Shown here: positions 14,191 to 32,199 of the stretch, piece by piece
How positions within the stretch are numbered: the first letter of the stretch is position 1
Layout: every line of letters starts with the position of its first letter
Assembly: GCA_006937955.1 (NCBI GenBank)
Contig: SSNP01000024.1
Span: forward strand, 1,545,523 to 1,609,522
Length of the DNA: 64,000 nt
From: Pachypanchax playfairii
Lineage: Eukaryota; Chordata; Actinopteri; Cyprinodontiformes; Aplocheilidae
Direction: 5' to 3'
The notes under the pieces: model-generated
What the model was told of the DNA's origin: nothing
Seen by the model: only the letters and a program-made list of their open reading frames with translations
Database searches by the model: none
Made by a program: the position numbers and the translations under genes

Positions 14191-17100
14191 ATTCCCTTTA
14201 TTATGAGACCAAAACAGTTTAAACAGCCTGGCGGCTGCAGAGATGCTGTTTTATTAACAGCTTTCAAGCAGTGGCCAAAATTAAAGGCTCATGTCTCAAA
14301 GGTTTAAGTTTGTAACCTGTCTGTAGCCACGTGCACGTTCTGTTCCTACACTGACGACGTGCGGCGTTTGTGCAGCAAAGCCAGTATCTCCAGCAGATCC
14401 AGTATGTCTGCTCCGCCTTGTCCTGCAGGCTCTTATATAACCAAAGTGAAAACACCAGTAAGGATGACCTGCCATGCTCCACTGACACACATTCTCCCTC
14501 CAGCTGCCCCCCCCATCTCACCTCACATCTAGGTTATTTCCATCTTCCTCGATTAAATTCTCTCTTAGACACTTTGTTTCCCTTCGTCTTTTCTCATTAT
14601 CTGATGCTGCTTCCTTTTGTTGTCTTGTTCTTTGTCAGTTTGGCTGCAGCCCAAAATTCTCAGCGATCACACACCAGTTTTCTTTTCTTGCACCTTTATT
14701 TCATTTCTGTTCGCTAGTTTCTCAGTGTCCAAGTAATTCTCTCTCCCTCCGTCTGGGATCCGGCTCAGATATTACAAATGCTGTTCTATATTGGCTAGGG
14801 GCCAAATCAGCAAAGCAATAAATCAATGCAGCGAGAGAATTATGTAACGTGCCACCATATTGACCGGCCCTTCCTCCTCTCTCACTCCTGTTTTCTTCCT
14901 TCACACCTTCTTTTATCTGCCTTTTCGTATCATTTAAACGCAGATTATCGGATCTTTGTTGGTCTCAGATTAGTTTTGCGATGAAGGCATTCAGTGTTTC
15001 ACGTTACAGTAACATCAAAGAGGAAATCTGATAATCAGGTTTGTGAGCTTTAACAAAACAGTCTCAGAAGCTCTCAGATTAATGATTATGTTTGGTGATA
15101 CACTCGGAGCCTCAGGTAATGCTGCAGATATTAAATATCGACAGACTTCCTATTGGCTGCTCTGTGTGCTCTGAGTAATAATCAGTGAGGTCAGGAGGTG
15201 AGATCAAAGAAGGTGTTACTCTGCAGTGCTTGAGTGAAGACATGCTTTTATAGATTTATTTACTGTTTTGGAGAGTGTAGTGACAAACCTCGCTGCCCAG
15301 TTGGTCAGTGTTGGAAATATTGTAGGATATTTCTAAAAACCACGACTGGTCTATAGATTAGTGCAGGTCATCAAACTTCATCCGTCCATCTGAAGCAGAA
15401 CACCAGGAACTCACACTTATTCAGGCTGCATCAAAAAGTCAATGTGTTGTTGGAATGGGGGCGGAGTCACACGTTTCCCTGGTCGTGGGGATTGCGTTTC
15501 ACTCGAGACCCCCAGGAAACGGATTTCTGAGCATCAGACAAGTGTTTTACTTCACAGCATTAAAAATAACTTTATAAGGAAGTTTGTTGTCCAACATGAA
15601 GAATAAACAAAGATCATGTGATTTACTAACGTTAGAAATGCTAACTAGCATTTAGCTAACCCTTACAATCTTGCTTGCAGTCTATTTTTTTCATCTCGTT
15701 GGTTGATGTTAAATCACCAAAAATGGAAAAATATGAGTTTTTTTTTAATGTGTGAAAGTATCTTTTAGTTCATAGGGAAGTTTTTCAGATACTTTCCAAT
15801 CTGATGCAGATTCAGGGATAAAAGTGCATCAGTATCAGATGATAAAGAGCCAAAATCTCTAATTCAGTTCAGGAAATTTTACAAAGAAAATAAACAAATT
15901 AACAAATTAAGTTTAATCATGTAAAATTCTGTTAGAATCCAACTCAAAGCAGTATAACTCATTAAATTTACATTTTAAAATGTCCAGCAGTAAGTCGTCA
16001 TCTAAGTAAACAAAGTAAATGTTTATATTGATTCAGTCTCCCATCCTGAGGATGTGCAGGTCTGCAGGCAGCAGTCTGAAAGGAAGAAACCTGGAGCAGA
16101 TTCAGACTGAGGAAGGGCGTCCGAGTTCGTCGACCAGCTCAGGGTGAGAGGACAGGAAAAGTACTCAAACAGAACAATCTGCTGTGAGGAAGAGAAAAGA
16201 AAAAAACCATGAAAAACGATTAATTTCTGAATGTAAAGAATAGCGAACCAAATAAAACCTGATGCAGTGATACATTTAATTCATTCTCATGTTTAATTGA
16301 TGCCTCTGGGTCATAATTTGTTAAAAATATTTATGATAATGAACATTGCAATTATACAACCATCAGTTGTGTGAGTAGTTTCCATCAGAGGTGAAAGTCT
16401 TTTACTGTAGATGAATAAAACAAACAGTAATTTACACACAGTGACTCAGCGTTCGCTCCCAACAGCTCTCCAAATTATTCTTAAATACATTAGTAAAAAT
16501 ATTTGTTCATTCACTTTGAGTCAAATGATCTTCTGAATGAAATTAAACTCATTAGCAGCCGTTAGGAGCTGTAGTCCATTAGGATTCAAGCAGCTGAGAA
16601 AGTGCTACAGATCTAAAATGAACACACGGATGTTGATTTGAGCATCTCTGATATGTGCATCAGCTTTTAGTGGTTATTTATTACAGAGTACAGATGCTTT
16701 CAGCCTCTGGCTTGTGCTCCGCTGCTGAATTTATGGACTTTTACATTCAGTGTTTGTGTCTCGATATTGAGTTTCCAATCTGGTCATGAAGTCTGAAGCT
16801 TCTCTCTGGTGCCCTGGTGCGAGGGAGGCAGACAGAAGAACAGTCAGTAGGAGTCAGACTTCTGGTCGCAGTGTGCAGCTGCATGTTTCCATACCATCAC
16901 CCTCTACCCACCCTGTCACCCCCACTTCCTCTCTCATGGCTTTCCAATTACACTTTTTTCCTTCAACCCTGGAATTTCATCTTCCTGCACGTGTCTGACA
17001 CTCGGATGGCATGTTCGAGTCTGTGTCCATGTAGACTTTTACTCACATCTCAACTCTGTTCCAACATACAGAAATAGAAATGTGAAGTATTGGACTTCAG

Positions 17101-19019
17101 ATCCAGCAGATTTATTAAAGATCTGAAATAAATCTGAACAAAAAGCTGCTTGTTATAAAATAAACTCATTTTAAAGTCATTTTAAATAACTTTGGTCTCT
17201 TTCCAATTTGTAAACAAAGTCCTGAAAAGTTAATTCTTACATTCTGAGTCACAATCTGATTTCATCAAAGGAAAAAAAACTGACCTACTAACAGTTTTAA
17301 CAAGTCGTTGCCATGGTTTCTTTGTTCTGATGGTGTTGCAGTCATGGGATGCATCTCCACAGTAACCCAGGAAACACAGATGTTTCTTTCATTGCTCAAT
17401 CTGAGAAATGTCACAATAAGTTCAAGTACTTTATCTAAACAGTGAGGTTTATCTGAACCTGAATAACTAGTGAATAACAAAACTAAACAATTACAGAAAG
17501 ATGAAAAAAGAATAAATATTTCTAGTCCTAAAATTCAGATTCAGATTTTTATCCTGGATTACTCCAGTTTTCACACAGTCTTTGCCAAATATCCTAAAGT
17601 ACTTGTTGAGGTTTAGTATTCCATTTCTTTTTAACATAAATTAAGTTTTTACTGCTTATTTTATAAGAAATAACTTAACTAAAAGCAAATGTAACAGTAG
17701 ATCTAGTTTCAACCAGCTGGACACAAAACAATGAAATAATCTACAAGGTTTTAGAGTCGGTCATGTGTAGCACACAAAATGGGACATTTTTGTCTTAATT
17801 GTGTCTCAGTTTGTTCACGGTTTATCTGCAGTTTCTCAAAGTTGCTCCACATTTTTGCCTCTTCTGACTGGGAAAATAAAATTCGAGTCGAGTTCAACGT
17901 GTGTGACAACTCTGGAAATATTTAGTGCAAACATTTGTTTTAGGAATTTTTTGAACATATTTAAAATTCCAGTGACACAACAAACTGTGTATAATTGTTT
18001 TTTAACTAAACCTGCTTCCTGTTGGCAGAAGTTTGTGATTGCAGGATAAAAGATCTGGTTTTGAACCTGGAAGCTATTGTTCTCTCCACACCAGATGTGA
18101 AGCAGCTCTTTATGCTGAAGCCTTATCACTGACTTCACACATCTGTTGGGCGTGAAGATGCTGGTGTCATAAATCCACATCTGCAAGAGAAGACGCGGCA
18201 CTGAGCTTTATAACCCTTATTAAATATATCAGCACTTCTTAGGATTTTTTTTTTAATCATACTGTAGGTCAAAGCGTTTCTCCATCAGGCTTACATCACA
18301 CTAATGAAGGAGAGACATGGAGGTGGAGAGAGAACACAGAGGCTCCTTCTGCTCTCCAATCCCATCTGTTTGACTCAGAGGGAGGGAGGAGAGAAATGAG
18401 AGAGGGAGAGGGGTGGCAGACGAATGAGAACGAGGCCAGATCAGGCAGAGGGAGGGATGGATGGATGGAGGTGGGGGGGGAGGGAGGTGCTGTTTAGAGA
18501 AAGGCAGGGGAGTGAAAAAAAAAAAAGAATCAGAGGGAGGCAGGCTGGGGGGTTGGGCTCCGAGCTTGTGCATGTGTGAGAGAAGCAAATGTGTGTTGTA
18601 TATATATGTCTGTTTGTGTGTGTGCGCTCGCTCTGTTCCTTTCCTTTCTTTGTTTGACTACTGAGTGGGAAAAAAAGGCGAGACAGAATCCAGAGAAACT
18701 CAGAGAGGTTGTGGAAGAAGACGGAGGAAAAGAAAAGACCAGAATCTAAATGAGTTTTTTGTTTTTTTTTAAGAGAAAATTAGAAAAAGACAGGATTTCT
18801 CTTTCAGTCTGTTTTCTCTGCTCCCCTCACTTACACCTTAAAAAGGCTGTAAAATTAGGAACATATACATGTTTTTATATTTTTTATTTCCAGTTATTTA
18901 TACATATATATTAACAAAAACAACAGCGTTTTTCTAAAACAGTGTCATATTCTGGAGCAGTGTTGTGTGCTGGCTCAGTGCGCAAGTGTGTGCTGGGGAG
19001 GTGGGGGGAGGCAACCCGT
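14191..19019. other. Non-coding stretch, possibly with regulatory DNA
   Basis: No coding exon was recognised. The part at about 14757-14880 is less repetitive than its surroundings and has a D-box-like TTATGTAA site at 14840-14847. A purine-rich interval (about 18300-18560, with GGGAGGG-type runs) precedes the candidate distal first exon at 19.0-19.2 kb. Confidence 0.4.
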
Positions 19020-19215
19020 GCAGTTTAAAGGGAAAATACAAGGCGCACACAAAGCTGGGAGCTCAGGCAGGGAACGGAGAGAAGAGGAGAGGAGAAGAGA
19101 AGAGAGGGAAGGCTGTGGGAATCTGCTGAGCTGGCTGACGCTCTGATCAACAAGCCTCTTTTTTGGATTTTACCCCAGCGGTCCAACTCCGTGTCTCTCT
19201 GTGCGCCTGACCACG
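19020..19215 (+). promoter_or_regulatory. Candidate distal promoter and untranslated first exon
   Basis: A TATA-like 'gtttaaagg' lies at 19022-19030. It is followed by G+C-richer, purine-rich sequence with no ATG and then a consensus splice donor, 'ccacg|gtaagg', which would end an exon at 19215. This is the usual look of an untranslated first exon. The next good acceptor downstream on the same strand that belongs to a gene is kdm6b exon 2 at 49647, so it could be an alternative upstream start for kdm6b. It could equally start a non-coding RNA or be chance; there is no transcript evidence here. Confidence 0.35.
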
Positions 19216-21901
19216 GTAAGGACAAGCTTCCTATCACACAACCCTCTCAGCTGTTCCACTGCTACCACTCTGCAGACAAAAGCAGGAGAAAGTTGCTCTG
19301 TGTGTGTGTGTGTGTGTGTGTGCAGATAGAGCTAAGCTAAAGGCTGAAGCTAAGGCTAAGAGGCGTGAGGAATGCAGCACAAAGGGAGCTTGTCTGCTCC
19401 AGCTGGGACTGTGTGTGTGTGTGAGTCTTTGGGTAGCCTCGAGAGATAAACATTCAAAGTTTTGCATGTGAAGGAAACACAGAAATACACAAACTTGAAG
19501 CCTTTTTACAGGAACACAAAGCTTCATCCTGTTTCAGCTGTTAAATACAGTAAAAGCTCTTATCTAATAATTTACATAGTGACTGCTGGTGATTTACATG
19601 AAACTCTTAACAAATACCAACATTTTCTCATTATTAGTTCCATTTTCTTTAATATTTACTCTTATTTCCATGTTGATTCTAAGGTTATTTTGCAGTCTTT
19701 CTTTTTCTTTCATGTAAAACTCCTTCTTTCTTTTTGTATCATCCAACACGAGAGTGTCTGTCTCAGCTGCACACATACAGATGCCGGCTCTCATTATCCT
19801 TTTACACACCGCTCCGTAAAACAAAGTGTGTGTTGCAGCCTGTCTGCCTGTTCACTCCTTCCGTATGAGGTTAGTGCCAGTTTTTAATGTGTGTGTTATT
19901 AAAGAGCTCAGAGGAGCCGGCTTGCTGTGTGTGCACGCTCCTCCCTTTGCAAAGGAGTGTGTGAGAAACTCAACACTTGTGCCGGCGTCTGCCTGCAGCT
20001 AATATTAGTGTCTTTATGAGAGCGTGCGTGCATTCCAGTGTGCGTGTGTCGGTCCCTGTCCTAATTACACTCGTGCCCACTGTGTTCAGACTTGATACAA
20101 ACGTTCCTAGAATTAAAATCCTACTAGAAAGATGTCTCACGTGTACTACTGTAAACTGATCCCTACAGTATTCCCACAGAAACATGAACGTTCAACCCAC
20201 ACACACCAAATCTATGTCACCGTTGCATTTGCAGCCGCCATCGTTTCCATTTCACCCCCCCCCTCCCCTCCAGGGAATTTCTTCTTCTTCTCTTTCTATT
20301 AGTTCATTATCAGTAGATGAGCTTCTTCTTCTTCTCTTTTGGATAAAAAGACATTGTGTTTCTTTTTTATTTCTCCTCCACTTCCTGTCCTGCTGCGATT
20401 ATCCAATCGTGGCGTGCCAGGCGTGGTTCAGCCAGGGTCGCCTGCTGTGGACTGGAATACATCATATCTGTGCTCTTTATCTGACACAAGCTTGCCCAAT
20501 TAGCCCAAACACTGTTTACAGAACCCAGCAGAACTAATGCTGCGCTAATCTGTTTTACTGTACAGCTGCTTTAAAAATGACACAGATTTATGGGAGACTG
20601 AATTTTATAAATAACAAGCAGATGCTGGATTGAATATAACATAGATGTTCTGTTGAAAAGGAGACATTACACTAATAAAAAAAGTCTGTTTCCTGTTTTT
20701 AACTATAGCAGAATATAGAGAGCTTTAATGTTCTACATCAAACAGATCAGGAAAAGTTCTCATGGTCTTTGGTTTGTTGATATTTTTTAGGTTAAAATAT
20801 TTTTCTGTCTGTAGTAAGAAAACAAACACCCACACTGGAAGAACACATCAGCTGCCTTAGTGCCAGAAAGCAAGTGTTAGACTTTTATGTTCCCAGAAAC
20901 TCTGGAGTTTCAGTCTGAAGAGCCCAGAGTTAATCATCCCCCCCGTCAGGGTTTACCAACATCTTTTGATTCATATTTTCATGTTATGTGGTAAACGTTA
21001 CAAATAATACTACTACATAAAGTTTTTATACTTTATGGAGTTCATTTAACGTCAAACATTTAAATTTGCAGCCAGAAGTATTGAAGTTCTGAGACTGTGA
21101 AGGTGTTTACACAATGTCCTATAATAACCTAGTATTACAGTCAGCTGTTTATATAGTTTATATGTTTATATATAGAAGATATTCTACACAGATATGAAGT
21201 CGTTACACATCTTCTTAAAAAGCAACATGTCCCTTCACATCTGGATGAAGATGCTGATTCTGGTTTGATAGAAACACTTTTAAAAGATGTATTTTATTCA
21301 GAAACATGTTCCTAATCCAGAATTCTGAGATTTAATTTGATCATCAGGCTCCTGTGAGTCACCAGCAGATTGTTTGTCTTTAATAATCTGTGCTTAACCT
21401 CGTAACATCAAATTCATCCTATTTGTCAGCTGATTCTAAGAGCTCTACTTCTTTAACAGGATTAACACCTTCCTGAGAAACCTTCATGTTGAGTCTCATG
21501 TCTTCTAGTGAATTAATACAGGTAGCAAGTGCCAGTTTTAATGTTAGAAATAGTTTTTATTGTTATATTAAATACATAATAAAGTATACAGTAGAATGAT
21601 TTTAATGTCCAGTATACTGTTAAACATATTTATACAGTTTAACACTTTAGTACCACTCAAAACTTGTATTGTTTTTTTCTTCTTCTTCAAATAGTTAAAC
21701 CAGAACTTTATCACCACCGATTGAATCGGAGTGTAAAACTGGACTCATGTCTCAAACCCTGGTGGTGCAGAAGTTATACAAACACAAGCTCGTGCACATC
21801 TGTAACATCCCACTGACTTTACAGAAGTCTTACAGTGTCCAGCAGATCCTTCCAAATGTTTTTTATTGGTGAAGCTGAAGTTTCTGTTTGATGCCAAATA
21901 T
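19216..21901. other. Non-coding stretch, nothing recognised
   Basis: Contains a TG tract at about 19298-19322 and short open frames without domains. No exon or mobile element is recognised. Confidence 0.5.
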
Positions 21902-21977
21902 ATTTAAAAACCCACTCCAGTGAAAATCGTGTTTTTTCATGTTATTTTATTATTTTTATTTTATTTTTCCTATATTA

Positions 21978-22520
21978 ATCCCTTGTGGGGAAATTCAGCT
22001 CTGCATTTGACCCATCCTCACCGTCAGGTGATGAGCAGAGGGCAGCCATCTTGTGCAGTGCTCGGGGGAGCAGTTGCGGGGTTCAGTACGTTGCCCAAGG
22101 CCACGTAGTCTCTGCAAGGGATCAAGCGCCGGTCTCCCAATCGGAGGACGACCTCCTTCCAGATGGACTACAGCTGCCCCGGGGCAGCAGCGGGTTCAGT
22201 ATCTTGCCCAAGGATATTTCAACGTAGCTTGCAGTACCGGGGATCGAACCCGCGGTACTTTGAAGGGGATCTCCCTTCCACTAGACCAGGGGTGTCAAAC
22301 TCCAGGCCTCGAGGGCCACTATCCTGCATGTTTTAGATGTTTCCCTGTTTCAACACACCTGATTCAAATGAACAAGTCGTTAACAGGCTTCTGAAGGACT
22401 TGTTGAAATACAGAGGATTTGAATCAGGTGTGTTGAAACAGGGAAACATCTAAAACATGCAGGATAGTGGCCCTCGAGGCCTGGAGTTTGACACCCCTGC
22501 ACTAGACCATGCTGCTTGCC
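21978..22520 (-). mobile_element. tRNA-like (SINE-type) fish repeat, interrupted
   Basis: The block starts near 'cccttgtggggaaattcagc' and holds 'ctctgcatttgaccc', two related units containing 'gggttcagtat/cgttgccca', and 'ggggatcgaacccgcgg' (22239-22255). The last is the reverse complement of a tRNA T-arm-like B box (GGTTCGAtCCC), and the end 'ctagaccatgctgcttgcc' lies past the hAT insertion. This is a widespread fish dispersed repeat. It is split by the 213-bp element at 22287-22499. The minus strand is inferred from the B-box direction. Confidence 0.55.
22287..22499. mobile_element. 213-bp hAT-like palindromic MITE, copy 1
   Basis: The element starts CAGGGGTG and ends CACCCCTG. Its two arms of about 80 bp are near-perfect reverse complements, leaving a short loop near 22370-22416. 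It is flanked on both sides by the identical 8-mer CACTAGAC (22279-22286 and 22500-22507). An 8-bp duplication with CAGGG ends is the signature of the hAT superfamily. It encodes nothing and must have been moved by a transposase made elsewhere. Confidence 0.92.
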
Positions 22521-22627
22521 AACCAAGAGCCATTAAGAGGACTTCACTCAACCCCCCCCCCCGACCCCCACCTGTATGTCAGACGCTACACCCCCCTGCT
22601 CCTCTGCAGATGTTCACTAATACACAT
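22521..22627 (+). repeat. Direct repeat, copy A (duplicate of 23204-23307)
   Basis: This roughly 105-bp block, starting 'aaccaagagccatta' and ending 'tacacat', matches 23204-23307 with only scattered differences and a longer C run. It lies inside the composite TTAA element, while copy B lies outside it. Confidence 0.85.
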
Positions 22628-22926
22628 TGTATTTGTTTAACAATAACAACAGTGTTTAACAGTTTACTGGATGTTAACAAGTTCTTGTGGCATTTTTCTG
22701 CTAGCATAAACACAGACCTCTTAGCAATGGGGAAAGGGGCGGAGTTACCCTCTGCAGTAATAGTTCCGCCCACACAGAGGCAAATTGCTAATGAGCTACT
22801 GCCGGTACGGAGAAACTATTTGATAGGAAACGGCACCGATTTTGTGTAAAAATGCCTTAATCGTAATTTAATGACGAATGGGAACATTTTACAATTGCTG
22901 AAAATGTGATCAGAGTGGGTCCTTAA

Positions 22927-28371
<5,445 letters not shown>

Positions 28372-28807
28372 AACCACAGTGTTCTGCATGCAACTTGGAA
28401 ATGAGATCATGTGCATGAGTGGGTGCATGTGTTATTGAGCAGTCAATGTGGTATATATCATTTTCTATATACTGCAGTGTGCATGTAAATGTGTTTTGGT
28501 TGGTTTAAACATAACAAACTAATTAGAAGTTGTCTGAGTAATCACCTTAAAGTAAAGGGTGCTGATAACAGGAGGTTCTGTACCTGTTTGTTTTACTCAT
28601 TCATTTCCTATAGATCATGTCGAATCCAGTTTCAGATAAATGTTTCTATCACCATGTCTCCCTCTGGGGTTTCTGTCTGAAGAACTGTCTGTGACTTTAA
28701 AATTAAATTCTCATCTTCATCTGTTGACACTTGCATTTACTTCACTCCTATTTATTTATATGAAGCATCAGTTCCTAATAAAAGTCATGTCTGGGTTCAT
28801 TACAGTG

Positions 28808-28965
28808 AACCAGTGGTGTCTAGTCCTGGTCCTCGAGGACCCCCGTGAAGGTTTTAGTGGTTTCTCTGCTTCAGTACACCTGATTCAGGGGTTAAATTAC
28901 TTGTTCAGCATGTCCAATTCATCACTGTCTGACTCGAATCTGGTGAGTTGAAGTAAAATCTGACC
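28808..28965. mobile_element. Degenerate hAT-like MITE fragment
   Basis: 'ggtgtctagtcctggtcctc' followed by 'cagtacacctgattcaggg', and later 'cgaatctggtgagttgaag', follow the same order as the arms of the 213-bp elements (TIR, 'caacacacctgattcaa', 'gaatcaggtgtgttgaa'). There are many mismatches and no intact ends. It is a relative of those elements, not a recent copy. Confidence 0.55.
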
Positions 28966-31155
28966 TTTTTCTTTTTATCTGGGATTCTTTTTTTCTCTAC
29001 TTTGATGCCTCCACTGCACAATAAATCATTTTATTCTGAATTTACCCAATAATTAGAAAGTATTTACCTTTTGCACAAACATTGAAAACACAACTAAAAT
29101 ACCAGGCAATTAACAACATGTCAGAATGGATATAATTAGTTATTATCATGTTCCAGATTATTGTTGAAGACAATATGATGAAATAAAAACCGAAGTCCCC
29201 TTGTGTTTATGACACTACCCAGTGCCTAACCACTGGCATTTAAATCAGAACCCAAAAACAACCCTCACAAACTGCAGCTGACATTATGATCTGCACATCT
29301 AACAGGAACTCTGCTTCAGTTCTCACACTGGACATATGTATTGCATCACTTTAAAGGACAGAACGTTCAGTAGAACAGTATAAACCCCGCCTCCTGCCAG
29401 GTACCACTCGCTGTTGTTCCTCGTCTAAAGTCCATCATTGACGTCATCATATGTCTCCTTTTCCCAGATTGTGTGACATTATTCCCAGATCCAAATTCAT
29501 TATTATTATAAAATACAGGAACTAAAATTGAGCATTTCATCCTGAATTCTTCAGCAATGATATGAAAAACAAAGTGGTTTTAACATTTAAGCATGAAAAC
29601 TTCTAATATAAAGTCTGCAGTTGTAAATAACTTTGATATTACATTTAAAATCAAGTCAGAGTATTTAGGTCTTCCATCAGCAATCTGCACCAAACCGTAG
29701 ATAAAATCCTGGTTAAATTTAGCTGCTTAAACATAAATGATGTTTCTAAATGCACAGCGTGCCTGTGAGTGCTGAACTGCAGAATCCATGAGCTCCACTC
29801 CTCCCCTCCCTTCTTTCCTCAGTAGCACAGTGCATCTGTGTCAAGTCACCGAGTTCGTGCGTCCCAGCGTAACCCCCTCCTCCCCCTCCCATACCAGCTC
29901 GCTCTCTTTCTCTCGCTCTTTCTGTCCTTGTGTGTTTCAAGACTGTCATGCTCCATCTCTTCATCCTCTCCTCCTCCACCTCATCCCTTCCTTCTTTCTC
30001 CTCAAGATGTTTCTGTCATCTTCCCTTTTTTCCATATTTAATGTGCTTCCCTCCTTTAGCGTCTCTTCTTTCCTCTCACTCCATCATGCTGCTCTAACAC
30101 ACATGCACATCACTTTCATGAAGCGAGCGGAAACATAAAACTGTCTGCTTGCATATATTAATAGATCCAAGCTTCTAAGCTGACTGCTGCATGCATAATC
30201 TATCTGCACATACAGAATGTGAACACTTACTTTAAGAATCCATGTGTTTGTGTGTGTGTGTGTGTTGAGGCCCTGATAGGCTCCTCCCTTAAGAGACAGG
30301 TGTGAACCAGATTGAGTTCCACCTCATTTTCTCTGCCCTGCACAGCTGGTCAAGGACACATTTACGCACACAAGCACGTTTAACACATGACCACACACAC
30401 ACCTCAAATAAAGACACAACTTGAAGGTGTAGAAGGATCAAATGCAACATTTGCATAAAGTAAGAGTGTGTGTGTGCGTGCATGTGGTGAACGTTCATGA
30501 AGCAGCCTGCTCTTGGATTCCTGTGGAACAGGATTACTGCTGTGATTACGATGCAGTTGGAGGAATATCTTCATGGTGAAGCTGAAAGATTTGCAGCCTC
30601 TGTATAAAAAAGCTCAAGCTCCTCCCACTCATAAGTTATTTTTACATATCTGTTACACAGACGCACAAAATAAAGTATTCACCATTATATTTATAGCTGC
30701 CTTTGATTTATAGATGGTTTTTTGGAGCACGTTGATAGTCCATTTGTGTTAAACTCATTTTAAGAAAAATTATGATCATCACATACGTTCAGCTACATTC
30801 TCAGGGAGGTCACAGTTAAGTTAATCCACAAGATTTAACTAAGCTGATCATTACATTAATCAAGTTCCTCTTTCTCCAGTGTTTAAAGAAAATTTGTGGA
30901 GTTTTGTGAGGTAGGCTAATTAATTATGAGTATTGCAGCAGTCAGCGTGATCTCAGTTTGAAGATTTTTGGAGAACTTCTTGTGATGGAGTCAAGACTTT
31001 ATCAGGTATTTTTACACATTGCATTAGAAAGTTGTTTACGTTGTCACCAATCACGTGTTTCCAATCGAATGTTGTATTGTATCCTCCATCTTTGTTCAGG
31101 CTTATAGTGCCTCTGGTAGTAAAACCTGATTACAGAACCAAAGAAAACATGATGG
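28966..31155. other. Non-coding stretch, nothing recognised
   Basis: A pyrimidine-rich interval lies at about 29790-30060, with a TG tract near 30244-30264. No coding exon or mobile element is recognised. Confidence 0.5.
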
Positions 31156-31744
31156 TGTTTCTCAATGTTAAGGCAATGCCTTGGTAGGCAAGGTGCCTTG
31201 CTTACACTTCCTTCCCTGGTCAAAGAAAACAGTTAAATGGAACAGACTTAACTCACATGACTGCGGCTGCCCACTTACGTGCTCTGTTTACGTCCCGCCC
31301 ATCATAGTAGTGTAGTAGCATTCCTTCAGCCATGGACCTGGAAATGTTAATAAAAGTAAAATGTGTAAGTAAGTTAGTACCTTCTAGCCACCTAAGCTTC
31401 AACTATTAATCAACCGTATAACTGCTTTGGATCTAAAAAAAAAACATTTTAGCTATAAACCCAGTAGTTACAATTAGTTGACTTACATTTAATCTGGAAA
31501 TTTGCCTCCAAAGTAGCTGCTGCCGGCTCCTGATCCGCCATCTTTTTGAAAATACTGCGCTGTATTCTTCGAAATTTTTGACTGTATCCTTGGTCAGTTA
31601 GCTAAACGGCAGGCAAACGGAGGACAGACGCCTCCGTAGCACATGAACATTGGAACACGCCTTGGTGGGCCCTGATGACGTATCTCCTAGGCAACCGGGG
31701 CGGGGTCAAGGCATCAAGGCAAGGTTCCTTGACATTGAGAAACA
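31156..31744. mobile_element. Inverted-repeat DNA element (589 bp)
   Basis: The left end starts TGTTTCTCAATGTTAAGG and the right end reads CCTTGACATTGAGAAACA, its near-exact inverse. Both are followed inward by 'caaggcaa / ccttgcct'-type motifs, giving imperfect inverted arms of about 40 bp. Flanking trinucleotides (ATG on each side if one extra base is counted at each end) hint at a 3-bp target duplication, as made by PIF/Harbinger elements, but this is weak. No transposase frame is present. Confidence 0.7.
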
Positions 31745-31986
31745 CATGTAGAAGGAACCGTTGTTTAGAGACCCATAACTCTGTCTCGAAGACTTGGCTA
31801 ACAACAGGGATAACCGTTAGCATAGCAAGATGAACATTGCTTGATTTGGAGAAAAGACCAGAAATAAATGTTGTTTATTCTGCTACCTGTACTTTACAGG
31901 TAGTTTAAATATTAGAATACAGTCATATGTGTCCTTCAGCAGGAGGTGCAGGATGGAGGTGTCTGTCAGCCAGACATTGTCTATAG

Positions 31987-32199
31987 CAGGGGTGCCCAAA
32001 GTCAGGCCTCGAGGGCCACTATCCTGCATGTTTTAGATGTTTCCCTGTTTCAACACACCTGATTCAAATGAACAAGTCGTTAACAGGTTACTGCAGCACT
32101 TGTTGAAATGCAGAGGATTAGAATCAGGTGTGTTGAAGCAGGGAAACATCTAAAACATGCAGGATAGTGGCCCTCGAGGCCTGGAGCTTGACACCCCTG
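31987..32199. mobile_element. 213-bp hAT-like palindromic MITE, copy 2
   Basis: Same ends (CAGGGGTG and CACCCCTG), same length and same arm sequence as 22287-22499, with few substitutions. It is flanked by identical 8-mers GTCTATAG at 31979-31986 and 32200-32207. It inserted into otherwise unremarkable intergenic DNA. Confidence 0.93.

Larger units (their letters stand above)
21902..22926. mobile_element. TTAA-flanked element carrying nested insertions
   Basis: The left end is TTAAAAACCCACTCCAGTG (21902-21920). The right end reads 'gagtgggtccttaa' (22913-22926), an inverted partner with TTAA at both borders. Its right-hand internal part (about 22669-22830) matches the element in the kdm6b intron at 59341-59844, including 'ttcttgtggcatttttctg' and 'attgctaatgagctactg'. 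The middle is filled by a tRNA-like repeat, a 213-bp hAT-like element and a short copy of nearby host sequence, so the original element has been expanded by later insertions. Confidence 0.6.

Noticed and set aside
17836..18201. 121-codon minus-strand open frame
   Set aside because: No domain, no splice signals and no composition difference from the surrounding intergenic DNA.
22053..22394. 113-codon open frame and overlapping frames at 22.0-22.4 kb
   Set aside because: They lie across the tRNA-like repeat and the hAT-like element and are products of repeat sequence.
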